Shown here one piece after another: positions 51,264 to 62,566 of a stretch of DNA of 64,000 bases (position 1 is its first letter; the number at the start of each line of letters is the position of its first letter). The DNA is from Luzula sylvatica (Eukaryota; Streptophyta; Magnoliopsida; Poales; Juncaceae), in assembly GCA_946800325.1 (NCBI GenBank), contig OX326956.1, positions 35,979,582 to 36,043,581 of the forward strand, given 5' to 3'. The position numbers and the translations under genes are program-made. Under the pieces are notes generated by a model. It was not told where the DNA came from and did not search any database. It was given only the letters and a program-made list of their open reading frames with translations.

Positions 51264-51309
51264 CACAAGGATCTTTAGAAATAAAATCCGACCACCTTCA
51301 CACACATAG
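50985..51309 (+). pseudogene. LINE remnant: RT-associated zinc-binding domain
   Basis: One plus-strand frame reads LCGRGQETKEHVLLNC, then TYLAVSW; a later frame reads LWLAVTCIIWRER and, beyond a GA repeat, RNTRIFRNKI. This is the order of the zf-RVT domain at the C-terminus of plant LINE polyproteins (CGxxxET-EH-LL-C, then LW-W-IWRERN-RIF). Frameshifts and a (GA)n tract break it. A G-run at 51,103-51,114 lies between the two parts. Confidence 0.65.
51212..51260. repeat. (GA)n microsatellite inside the LINE remnant
   Basis: About 24 GA units, placed exactly where the WRERN codons of the domain would be. Confidence 0.92.
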
Positions 51310-51542
51310 CGAGTAATGCAATCGAGCAATTTTACGATGGGTCAAATCGGGTAGGTGGGACTAGGATTAGCTCGGATAGTAAACAAGGAAAATGATTGCT
51401 CAATAGGAATCTATTTCACCTTATCTAAATTCATCCTTATTTTATTTATAAAACCAGAGGAAGGCACAACCTCCTACTTTAAAAAAATACATAATATCTT
51501 CATAAATTAAAATGAATAAATGTTACGTAGAAACTATATTAA
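51310..51542. other. Spacer
   Basis: No recognised feature; probably the LINE 3' flank. Confidence 0.3.
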
Positions 51543-51827
51543 CTAGCTTCTTGCTCGCGCGATTGCACAGGAGTTGCATTGGTGTTCTTGAGTTTGTAAC
51601 TTTTCTTATAAATATTATTTTTTTATTTTTTTTGTCTTCTTTTTTGCGGTATTCCATTTTTTATTTAATGTTGTAGTTTAGTATAATTTCTCGAATTCAA
51701 ATGAATATATCATATATGTTGATTACGTGCATGATATCAACAAATTATAAAAATACCTAAACAACAAATAAACACATATTTAACTATTTATATATAATAA
51801 AATAAATAATAATAATGACTTATTTAC

Positions 51828-53049
51828 TGGGTCGGTTTCAATTGGGCGTCCTAAATACACAGCCAAAGCTTCGATAAATCGCCTTCTTTTTCCTATATCC
51901 GCAGCTGCTATCACGACCTGCAAATTTTGCAAAAGCACCCTTGTAATATTCAAAATTACGAAAAAGCCCCTATTGATACTTCATGAATTCATTAAATAAT
52001 TAAAGCGAATCGATTTTTTTTTTTTTGAAAAATAGAAGCGAACCCGAATTTGTAAAAACTTTCCTCGAGTGTATGGACTGTATGCGGAAGACCATAACGT
52101 GTCGAGCCAGCTGCTATCACGACCTGCAAAAATTTACAAAAACACCCTTTGTAATATTCAAAATTACAAAAAAACCCCTGTTGATACTTCATTAATTAAT
52201 TAAATAATTAAACCGAATCGATTTTTTAAAAAAAAAAATAGAAACGAACCTGAGTTTTTAAAAACTTTCGTCGAGTGTATAGACTGTATGCGGAAGATCA
52301 TAACGTGTCGATCGAGCTGCTATGACGACCTGCAAAATTTGCAAAAACACCTTTGTAATATTCAAAGTAACCAAAAAGCCTTTGTTGATACTTCATGAAT
52401 CAATTAAATAATTAAAGCGAAACATTTTTTATTTTTGAAAAATAGAAACGAACCTGAGTTTATAAAAACTTTCCTCGAGTGTATAGACTGTATGCGGAAG
52501 AAACGTGTTGAGCCTGTCCGGATCAAGAAAATTGGAGCAGTCGATCGATATCGATAAAATCTGAAATTCAACTCGAAATGCTGAAATTGGCTCAAGAACT
52601 GGTACAATCAAACATTGAATTATGTGAACTCCTAATTCCCGAAACTGAATATAGAAAGGAAAGCGAAAAAAACTGCAAAATGCATTGAATCGTGCACAAA
52701 TCAAGCACAAATCAAAGAACAAATATCGTCACAACAAACTCAAGGGAAGAAATCGAATCAAAGAAGAATCACCTTGACCAGAGCTAAAATTGCGGCAAGA
52801 CTTCTCGGCAAGTACGCGCGGCCTCTTCCTCTTGTGCTTTCGCCACCAACTGGGCAAAACTGTGTTGCTCCAGGCCCTAGGACGAAGTGGCAAGGTTTTT
52901 TCTGTCTTGTGGATGCATCTACGCCCTCTCTCTCGGTCGATGAACGAAGCTAGGGTTTCAGGCCATTGTTCACACGCCATTAAAGCTCGACGGAGAAGTT
53001 GGCTCTTTTCTGGCTCCGTTTTTCGCCATTTCGTCTCCAATATCACCAT
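51828..53049 (-). pseudogene. Captured exons of an unidentified housekeeping-type gene
   Basis: A frame from ATG 53,047-53,049 (MVILETKWRKTEPEKSQLLR and onward) follows two AAACCCTAG telo-box-like motifs (53,050-53,075), common in promoters of growth-related plant genes. A block at 52,454-52,560 is bounded by AG and GT. A block at 51,828-51,917 is exactly 30 codons between TTTTGCAG and GTAAAT and reads ADIGKRRRFIEALAVYLGRP in part. The phases of the blocks do not all match, so exons are missing or rearranged. Family not recognised. Confidence 0.4.
51905..52510. repeat. ~206-bp tandem repeat, three units
   Basis: GCTGCTATCACGACCTGCAAA recurs at about 51,905, 52,110 and 52,316. Each unit holds CCTCGAGTGTATRGACTGTA and ends in the CTCAG/GTTCG donor-like string on the minus strand, so a piece of exon and intron was triplicated. 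Confidence 0.85.
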
Positions 53050-53310
53050 CTAGGGTTTATCTAGGGTTTGCTCGATTATTTTTTCTCCCGTCGCGTAATT
53101 GTGAAGAGAGAAGAGAGACACGGGGATATGAAGGGGCACATTTTATTTTATTTTGCCTAGTCTAGGCTCATGTGCTCCATGTAATATGAGCCAGCACGGT
53201 CTATGAAAGCCTGGTGCATTCAATTTTGGACCGCCCGATCACTATCGAACAGTCCATATTTGATGGGTGACGTGGCTTGACCAGAAAAAAATAATTTTGT
53301 TTACTTTATA

Positions 53311-55298
53311 CATATTATTAATATGGTGTCAAATAATACTATATATTATAAATAAATAAAATAAAAAAGTGAGTTGTAAAATATTATCATAAACCATCTT
53401 TAGTATAATAAAGTGAAATATTTAATTAATTTATATCGAATAAAATAATTTATAAAAAAAAAATTGTGCAAAAAAAAATTGGATGGAATATTAAAGTTAA
53501 TTTTTGTGAATAATTAAACTTAATTTCTGGGGGATTTTTGAAGTAATATGAAAATTAGGGGTTTTTCGACGAATTCCAAAAAAGTCAGGGGCTGTTCGGC
53601 AGTCAAGTTTGGTGGTATGTTTTTGATAGGAAATGAAGTTTCCCAAATGAATAAAATTGAGGATGTTCGGTTGCCTACCAGGAAGATTGGTTTTAAATTT
53701 TAAAACTTACAAAACCAAACAAAACATGTTCAAATACGGTGGATTTGAAAACTTATGTAAAAGCTGATTTTTGGAGAGAGAAATCTTGAAACTTTTTCAT
53801 TTTTATATTATTTGACTACTATGCGAATTTTGATTCTATGAATTTAATTTGATTATGCATTTTATTTCATATTTTCAATTGAAAATAAAATTTGTGTGCT
53901 AATTTGTGTTATTAATATAAATTTTATTTTTTATGTTATTTTGATAATAAATTATTTTTTGTGTTTAAGTATTTTTTTAAATAAAAAAATCAATATATAA
54001 CTTCATTTGATAATATGATTTAAATTGGTGTGTTCAAACGGTTCGGTTTAATCGAGATCCGAACCGAATCGGCCAAATTCGGTTCATTTCGTTTGGTTCG
54101 GTTGAAAAGTGTATTGCTCAGTTTATTCAGGATCCGAACCGAACCGGTCGAATTCGTTTTATTCTGCTTGGTTTTCGATTCATTTGATTCGGTCGATTTT
54201 GGTCGAAAATACTATATTTGTATCCGTATTTATATCGGACACCGTATTCGCGTTCGTATTCGTATTCGAAACCGGATATCGGATACAATATATCGTATTT
54301 GTATCAAAATATGTATCGGATATCGGATATACTGTTAATATTTTTTTAAAATTAATGGTAACAAAAAAAAAATATTATCTAAAAATTAGTTGTATTAAAA
54401 CAATAATATTTTCTAAAAGTTAATGATATTAAAAAAAAATTCTCTAAAATTAATTTTCTTTCATTTGTATTAATTAAAATATACTAATTTTAAATTATTG
54501 GTAGGATTTATTTATGTGACATAATTATAATATTCTTATATGAATAAGAAATAAATATGATATTATAAAATTTCATAAAAACAATACAATTTTAGAAAGT
54601 TTTATCCATTTGCTACATCCAATCCTAAGATTTTTCAGCAAACACCTTTTAGACATCCTACACTCACCATTTTTGCATATTCCTGCTATCATAGTATCCT
54701 GATATTCATATATTGGTTTCCGGCAACTGGTAGTTTCCTGCCACTATACAAAACTATCCTAACAAACACGTTAGGGGGTTTCTTCAAGAATTCTCCAATA
54801 ATAAATCATTGAATATAATTTGTCTAACATGAATCAAGGAATGATAACAATCTAGTCATTAACGTAAAATGACGTGGTATTCTAAAAATACTCAAAATTA
54901 ATTGTAAAATAATATATACAAAAATATTTACAAAAATGTTCATTACTATACAAAAATCAACGATTAGTCATACATATAAATTTTACCGCAAATTGTATAG
55001 ATTTGGGTGAAAATAAGAGTTTAGATTATTTAGATTAGGCGAACTATTTGAAGTTTTATTAACTTGTTGCTGTCTTAAGTGTCTTCGTCTATTTCGTAAC
55101 ATTAAATGTTGAGTTCCAGGTTTCTGAAATATGAGTTATTCATTAGCAATTAGCAATAAGCAAAATCTTTCTGACATATTACATATTTACATATTAATAT
55201 TTCAAACTAGAAACAATTTTGTATTATCAATAAACAAACACAATATTTCAAAACCAATCATAAAACAATTTTTTTATACAAGGAATTCCCCCACAATA
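53311..55298. other. AT-rich spacer downstream of STP-C
   Basis: From 54,030 to 54,330 there is low-complexity CGGTTCGG and GTATTCGTATTCG sequence, probably a degraded hAT MITE. No gene seen. The part next to 55,298 should include the 3' UTR of STP-C. Confidence 0.4.
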
Positions 55299-58200
55299 TT
55301 AAGCCGAAATTGCATTTGTTTTGGGAATCCTTTCATCATCAATGAACCGTTTCCAAAACCAATGCTTCTTCCAAACTTTCTCACTGATCTCCTCAATCGG
55401 TACATTCTCAGTCTCAGGCATGAAGAAATACACGAACAAAGTCATCACAACCACCCATCCCGCAAAAAACGCAAAAATTCCATATTTTAATTGGCACAAC
55501 ATCGAAAGAGACGCTTGAGCGATAAGGAAAGTAAACATTAGATTGACACAAACAGTCACGCTCTGTCCTGCCGATCTAGTCTCGAGTTGAAATGCCTCAC
55601 TAGGTATAAGCCATCCAAGTGGGCCCCATGACCAAGCAAATGAAGCAGCAAAAGTACAAATCATTACTAATACCAACATTGCATAACCGTGCCTAAGGTC
55701 ACCTAAATGATTGGTTACATCTAAACCGAGAATGATTGTGATCAAGACGAGAGATAGGAACATTTGTACACCGGCTTCTAGAAGGAGTAATCTTCGCCCT
55801 ACTCGATCAACAGCGTATATCGAGACTAATGTCGAGAGGACATTAACTGAGCCCAAGATTATTGCAGAGTAAAATGACGCATCGCTTTGGAAACCGAGTG
55901 ATATGAAGAGAACTGGTGAGTAGAACAGGATCGCATTAATCCCCGTAAGTTGTTGGAACATCTACAACGACAAAACATAAACAAAAGAAAAGTATGAGAG
56001 TGATAAATGTAACAATTGAAAAGACATAAAAAAAAATTAAAATTTGGTATATACTTGGAGGAGAATGGCTATGATGAGTGGAGGGCGATTGTGTCGTTGG
56101 AGGAGTTCACGAAAGGGGTGCTTCACTTGCTGAGCGACTCGAGAAGCCTCCATGATTTCCTTTAATTCGGACTCGATATCATCCGTGCCGCATAATTTTT
56201 TTAAAACGGCTTTGCCTTCGTCAATGTGGCCTCGCTCGATTAAACTTGTCGGTGTATCGTCTACAACTAGTGCACCGAGGGTAAATAAGAAAGCAGGTAT
56301 ACCCGCCGCGCCTAATGATAACCTCCATCCCCATTTGTCAATCCTATTTAAATGGAGGATGATATCAGCAATAATGAGTTTTAGGAGGAGTTCCATGTGT
56401 AACCCTACAAAATCTCAAAATATCATAGCCCTATGACATATAATGAATAAAAGCTGATATAAAGCAATAAGCAATGACATTTATACCCCACATTTCTAAA
56501 GTCAGTTTTTCAGTATTGTGGGGGTTATACTTTTATAAGGTATTCATTAAAGTATCCTATATAGTAAATGATGATTAATAAATCCAGAGAAGTAAGGGAA
56601 TACAAAAGAGATGTACTTTGATGAGCCATAATTGACCAGGCTCGCGAAGAGGATACCAATTGTAACATTAAGTTGAAACAAGATATTTAAACCTCCTCTA
56701 ATTTTCACTGGTGCAATTTCGGATAGATAAAGCGGTACCGCTTGATTCGCGAAACCGACACCACAGCCAAGAAGTATTCTCCCCGTTATGAGCATTATAA
56801 GATTACTTGCCGCCGCACCAAATATTACACCTGTAATATTAATTATATTATATTTCAATATTTGAGTGTTAAGTAAATGTTTAAACTAGTTATAGCGCGT
56901 GTTCTCCTTGTTATCATAATAATTTGACTTAATATTTTGAACTAGTGTATAACAGCACCTATGATGAAGAAGACGCCTGCCATGACCATGGTGAGTTTGC
57001 GCCCCAAATATCTTGTTGTGTACGAGGCAAAAAAGGTGGCTAGAATTCCAGCCAAGTATAATGAAGAGGTGAATAATTGAATCTTTTGATTGTTGAACAA
57101 ACAATATTTGTTATTATTCTCTTGTTCGTGCTCCCATTTGCGAATGTATACCGAGTAAAAGAATTTCTCTAGAAAGCTATCCATTGTTGTTACCCCACCT
57201 TTTAAAAAAAAGTAATTGGTGAAATGCATGTTAAATTAGTATTCATGTCACTATACTTTAAATCCTTACCTTATCCATTGAAGTCAATCGTCCTTTTAAA
57301 AATGCAATTTGTGAAATGCATGTTAATTTAATATTCATGTCACTATCCTAAAATATCTATAAATTATTTTGGGACCTTTATCCTTCTACTATTTTTATGG
57401 GTTTACTTTTTAAGAATGGTTAATTCAGATGTATGTTAATTATGCGGTAGATGTTAATTACCATGTTAATTAAGGGGGTTATTTAGGATATAAAGGATGT
57501 GGCCGTGAAATCTGGGGGCAGGGTAAATGGCATGGCCGGCCCTAGGCATAGGCCTACAAGGGGTCCGTTGTGAATTTTTTTTTATAAAGGTTAAGTATGG
57601 AAAAAAGTTTGTAATATGCAACAATGGTGAAAACCACGGAGTGGGGAGAAGCTATGTTGCACGGATACGGGTAGCGTATCCGATACGATACGGATACGGC
57701 AATACGGCAATTTTCAAAAAATCACGGATACGGGGATACGGCAATTTAATATATTTATATTATATATAATTAATAAATAAGTAATAAATTAAATAATAAA
57801 TTAATTATATTTTTAAATTAAATATCATGACAATAAATAATATCAAGCAAACAATATAAGTATCATAAAACTATCATAAAATTGTTCTAGAAATATTTTA
57901 GAACTAATCTAGAAATATCCTAGAAGTATCCTATATAATTTATTTAAAAATATTATGGGCCAAAATATATAATGGGCCGAAGTATCCTAAATGGAGTATC
58001 CTAGCCGTATCCTGGCCGTATCCCCAGCCGTATCCTGCCGTATCCTGCCGTATCCCCGCCGTATCCGAAAAAAATAAATATTAAAATATTCGGATACGCC
58101 ACGTGGCGTATCCGATACGTATCCGAGCCGTATCGCACCCGTATCCGTATCGGATACGCGTATCCTCAGGATACTTCTGCATTTTTGAAGTATCCGCGTA

Positions 58201-59686
58201 ACATAGGGGAGAAGTTATTTGGAAAAGAAGAGTGGGTAAATGGAACAAGGGCTCTGTGATCTTTTGAGAAATTAAATCTATGGCATGGAGTGTTTTTATT
58301 GTTTTATTGTAATTAAAACAAAAACTATATCCAACAATGATATGATAGAATCATAAAAAATCAAAAGAAAAAGGTCATCATTTATTTTTCTTTCTAAAAT
58401 AATTACGGAAATAAAAAATACAAGGTCAAAAGTTGTTTTTATTATTATTATTATTAGGCCTTTTATTATTATGGTATTCACAATTTCCATTTTATAAGAT
58501 TAGTATAAAAGATGTGATTAGAAAACATTAATCATTCTAAAAATAATTAATTCTGATAATTATAAGTAATATTTACTAATTTATTTTTCATTTAATATTT
58601 TTATATTAAGAGCATGAGTTAGGGAGATAATGTAATTTCGGCCTCGGGTCCTTAAAAACATAGGACCGGCCCTGGTAAATGGCCTCATTGTCTGATACAT
58701 ATTGTTACTTTGGACTTTCTATTTTTTTATTGGTTTGGAAATTGGAAGTATAATTCTTTGGTATACTTCGGCTAGAGAGACTAACTTGGCTTCTTTTTTC
58801 TTTTCTTGAATAGGACTAGGAATAGGAATATTGCATCAACCAAGCTTTAGTTTTTCCTTTTTTTTTGAAGTATAATATATGATATATATATATACCAAAT
58901 TATCCACTTCAAAAAAAACAGTATCAGTTTTAACAAATTTAGGAAATTATCTAGCACAAAGGTAGGCAGCAAAACTTCAATATTTTTCAAAATATCATTT
59001 ATTTTTGACCTGAAAATGCACATGAAGAAACCAACAAACATATAGCGGGTCCCTGGACATGTGACATTTTATAGTATAGTCCTGACTCCTTACTTCACTG
59101 GAAATTTCATTTTTGACCCTTTTCTCAAATGGATTTATTAAAAAAAGTCCTACCAGTTAATTTCCATGAAAGAACAAACACTGGACAAAAAAACAAAATT
59201 TCCAATTAAAACTTATCTTATCTGTTATCTCAATTTGAAAGGTAGATTTTGGGAACTCGAGAACTTAAATTTGGCAATAATAGAAAGAACCTTTAATTGG
59301 GCATTTCTAAGACTGGATAGAGACCAAAAAGGGGAATCAGAACGAAATTGGGCACTATTTGTTCTGTTTTAATCAATATAAATCATCATGATTGGTGTTT
59401 TTTTGGCCAACAAAATTAAGCACGAGCAATTAGATGCATGACTGAAACTAATTAATTAAGTATAACGAGAAAAAGAGGTGATGTTAACAGGCAAAGTAAG
59501 AATCACAATCAAAACCAAACCTGAGATTCCGACGTCATAGCCAAACATCAAACCAGCAGTAGCAACCATGGAGCATGATACAATCAAAATCGGAGTAATC
59601 TTCGCTTCCTCATCCAGCGCCACTTCTAGAGGCTCCACCGTACTATAACCTCCTCCTCCTCCTCCTCCTCCTCCTCTTCCCAGCAT
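55299..59686 (-). CDS. Sugar transport protein (monosaccharide/H+ symporter), STP-C
   Basis: Third STP paralogue. Exons 59521-59686, 56959-57198, 56617-56830, 56055-56343 and 55299-55961, phases 1, 1, 2, 0, give 523 residues. The start is the ATG at 59,684-59,686 by homology with STP-A and STP-B; an upstream in-frame TTG is not used. The N-terminus has nine consecutive Gly residues from a GGA repeat, then [17 protein letters not shown] keeps the proton-coupling Asp. RYLGRK has Lys in place of the second Arg of GRR. KYCLFNN and MLC give the lid cysteines. [14 protein letters not shown] (Asn343), [13 protein letters not shown] and [10 protein letters not shown] are intact. The exon 2 acceptor follows a T8 tract. 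Intron 1 (57,199-59,520) contains nested hAT elements. It probably imports monosaccharides at the plasma membrane; expression site unknown. Confidence 0.9.
57531..58674. mobile_element. hAT-like element in intron 1 of STP-C
   Basis: 8-bp target duplication GTAAATGG at 57,523-57,530 and 58,675-58,682. Ends CATGGCCGGCCCTAGG and GGACCGGCCCTG. It has no transposase frame and contains a second nested element. Confidence 0.85.
57652..58206. mobile_element. Nested MITE with CTATGTTGC ends
   Basis: 8-bp target duplication GGGAGAAG at 57,644-57,651 and 58,207-58,214. Ends CTATGTTGCACGGATAC and GTATCCGCGTAACATAG. The interior near both ends is CGGATACGG/CCGTATCC repeats. Confidence 0.88.
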
Positions 59687-59805
59687 ATTCCTTTTCAATT
59701 TTATATTCAAATAGCGAAAAGGAGAAAAAGAACGAATAATAATTTGAATCCACTGTCTGCAAGTACTTAAAAGAGTTGCCCAAGATTTACACCTCTGTGT
59801 ACTTG

Positions 59806-59878
59806 TGTGTGTGTGTGTGTGTTGACTGTTGAGACTTGAGAGAGTGTTTAGAGAGAGAGAGAGATATATATATATATA
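59806..59878 (-). promoter_or_regulatory. Probable core promoter and CT-rich leader of STP-C
   Basis: On the minus strand a TATATATATATATA box (59,864-59,878) is followed directly by CTCTCTCTCTCTC and CTCTCTCAAGTCTC. Transcription would be expected to start around 59,835. The exon 1 ATG lies about 150 bp further on. The TA, GA and TG runs here (59,806-59,821 for TG) are polymorphism-prone. Confidence 0.5.
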
Positions 59879-60732
59879 GTTTTTTTAAAGGAAAATTATG
59901 CACGTCTCCTCTAAATTGCCCCACAAGCCCACACCAACGGGTGTATTGGTAATTAGCGTTGATCTAAACAAGACAATGATGTTTGTGAAATTATAATCTT
60001 TTAGATATTAAATCGAATTCATTTATTAATTTAACATATTCTAATTTAACACGTGCTCATGTATTATATATCTATTTATTTAATTATTTATTTATTTATC
60101 ACATACTCATTTAACACTAAATTAACACTAAACGAAAAAAAATCATCTCATCAATACAAATATGAGATTGTAAAGACAATTCATATCACCACTCATTTGT
60201 AAATAAAGAAAAGATGAGAGATCTAAATATGTATAAATAAACAAAAAATAGCAGATCTACGTATTTACTCTTGCAAAAGACAAAATATATATTAACATGT
60301 ATAAACTTGCTCTTTTTTGTTAATATATATTAACATGTATATGAAACAAAATATATATTAACGTTTATATACTCTCACACACAGGTCACAAATGTTTTTC
60401 TCCTTCGAGAGGTCACGTAGATTTTCTAAATCTCGCCGCTTCATTTTTGTCAGACGACAGATCTTTTTTATCAAGAAATTGATCATGGGGTTGTTTGGTT
60501 ATCACGTCGGGGTTCGTTTGTTGGCACGCAAGGATGATCTCTTATCCACGTGTTTGCTCGTTTGCATGCAATATATATGCTTCTCTTCTTCTTCCTTGGT
60601 TTGCATCGTCATTTATTTGTTGTTTGTTTGTCTCATTTTATGTCATGTTATGTTATTGTGGACTCTTGGTTTTTTTAGGAGTACTTACCTCTCTGGAGAT
60701 ACCTACGTTAAACAATAAATATAGGGAAATTA
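59879..60732. other. Spacer with exon-like repeat at its right end
   Basis: No firm gene. At 60,675-60,720 a TTTTTTTAG acceptor-like tract is followed by GAGTACTTACCTCTCTGGAG and ATACCTACGT, which is almost repeated at 63,949-63,997. An open frame at 60,392-60,718 ends there, but its start is not supported. Confidence 0.35.
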
Positions 60733-61015
60733 TACTATGTCCCTGAGATCCCCCCACTATTCACGATATGGTGAATAGTGGGGTATGGTATTAGTATCCA
60801 TCTCCAATTCATACTTTCCATTTCAATTGACGGTTAATTGTGTTTTGAATTAACGGTTCATTCAAATGTAATTAACACATAATACAATTGTATTAGTCAT
60901 CAAAATAATTAATAATTTCAATTAACGGTTAATACAATTCACTGGGTACAATTTTGGGAGATTTCAATTAGCCCTCCCATATCGTGAATAGTGGGGGAAA
61001 TGGGGGGGCATAGTA
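60733..61015. mobile_element. MITE with CCCCCACTATTCACGATATG inverted ends
   Basis: Left end TACTATGTCCCTGAGATC then CCCCCACTATTCACGATATG; right end, reverse-complemented, TACTATGCCCCCCCATTT then the same 20-bp core. The interior holds TTAACGGTTAAT strings. Target duplication not settled. Confidence 0.7.
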
Positions 61016-61410
61016 AATGACGTCATAAATATACAATTATAAATCGTCTCTAGTCATGTATGAATGTCAAGGATATACATAATCGAGATAATATATCAGA
61101 AATATATACACACTAAGACACTAGTGCATTTGCATAAGAGATGACCACGTTTCTTTAATCATAGAACTTATGAAATGTAGGCTAGATGTCAAGGATAGAT
61201 GAGCTATCAAGGATTTCTCGAGAGAAGAGAGGAATCACTACAAGGAAGGCAGATATCCATAATGGATATAACCTTAATTTTATTATTTTATTTGTTAAGC
61301 TCAAGTGCTCAACATAAAATGTTCGTGATGATACGAAGTTTTCCTTACGATTTTCTCATCCGATTAATGAGATGAATTTTTTTGTCATCCAATGATATAA
61401 TATATATATA

Positions 61411-61673
61411 TGGGGAGTTCTATCATACACCCTTTTACAAGGGTATTTTGGGTATTTTAGCAATTAATTATATTTGTAAAATGATGTATCATAAAATTTA
61501 TTTTTTATGGAAATTTTGGTTTAAATGAACAACAAAAATTTCCAATTTAATTAAACATTAATTGATAAATATATTTGATATCTTACCTTAAATATTCATA
61601 AATGGATAATTACTCCAAATACCCTTGAAAATAGATGTATGATAAGGAAAGGGGTGTATGATAGAAGCTCCCA
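61411..61673. mobile_element. MITE with TCTATCATACACCC inverted ends
   Basis: Left end TGGGGAGTTCTATCATACAC and right end, reverse-complemented, TGGGAGCTTCTATCATACAC. TATATA lies on both sides, so the target site is TA-rich and the duplication may be TA or TATATA. Confidence 0.7.
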
Positions 61674-62566
61674 TATATACCTATATAGAGTGCAACTAAA
61701 ATGATTGTACAAGTAAACTCTATTTTATACTTGTACATCATATACCATCAGATCTTTATCAAGATTCGTGTACATCTTAAAAGCACACGCTCTCCGTTAA
61801 TGTACATTTCCGTCAAGAATATTTTTGGCTCTGTCAAACAAAGGGTTTCATCTTTGGTCTTCTTCCTCCTGTGCTCTTCTTCTCTCCTTCTAATCCGTAA
61901 ATTGTAAATTCAACATTAAGCATCTCTCTCTCTCTCTCTCCACCGCACGAAACAGCAATCAGAGAAAAGTAGAAAAAGAACTCCATTCTGGTTCATCGGT
62001 GGAAAGCGCTCTTCTCTATTTCGTCAGTCGCGTGAAAGAGCTTGAGATAATCTTCAATCGTGAGAAAAGAGCTCATCTCTGGTGCAGTCCTTCGAAAGAG
62101 CTTCTTCCATCTGGTTTGTCATCTTCTTACTCCTAACTCCCTCCAGATTTGTTAAAAGAGTCTTAAAATTACTGATTTTGGTCTGATTGGGTCTAATCTA
62201 TATATGCATCTTATTGATATTGAGTTGTCAGGGGCTAATTTAGTCTGCAATATGTTTATTTTTGGGCTGAATGGGGCTACATTATATAATCCGATGGTAA
62301 TTTTGATTAATGATTTCTCAATTAGCTTTAATTGTTTTTAAATTTGAATTAGAGTCCAATTAGAAGGGTTTTTGCTGCTGACTATCAATTGGTCCGTCAT
62401 TTCGAGGTTTGCTCACAACATCGAGAGTACACGCAAAAAAAATGAGTGGTTTTGGGAGACTATTATGCAGCTTGAATACATGAAATTTGTACCCGGAATC
62501 ATTACGCAGATTGCATATTATCCTACACGACCAGCCAACAGAGAAAATGAAGAGTTTGGAGCTTAA
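61674..62566 (+). other. Possible 5' end of an unidentified plus-strand gene
   Basis: A CTCTCTCT tract (61,923-61,942) and purine/pyrimidine-rich leader-like sequence end at a donor-like CATCTG/GTTTGT near 62,115. Further on, 62,480-62,566 is open to a TAA and reads LEYMKFVPGIITQIAYYPTR in part, after TTATGCAG, a possible acceptor. The exon structure between them is not resolved and no family is recognised. Confidence 0.25.

Larger units (their letters stand above)
51543..53310 (-). mobile_element. Probable Helitron carrying captured gene fragments
   Basis: On the minus strand the 3' end reads TGTGCAATCGCGCGAGCAAG, three bases, CTAG (51,543-51,546), then T, a degraded version of the hairpin plus CTAG of the other Helitrons. 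Near 53,270-53,290 the minus strand has TCTGGTCAAGCCACGTCACC, matching the 5' subterminal motif at 14,060. The exact 5' base is not fixed. Between lie exon-like sequences and a tandem duplication. Confidence 0.5.

Noticed and set aside
53047..53075. Telomere-like AGGGTTT repeats
   Set aside because: Only two spaced copies occur, next to a possible start codon. They fit telo-box promoter motifs, not a telomere array.
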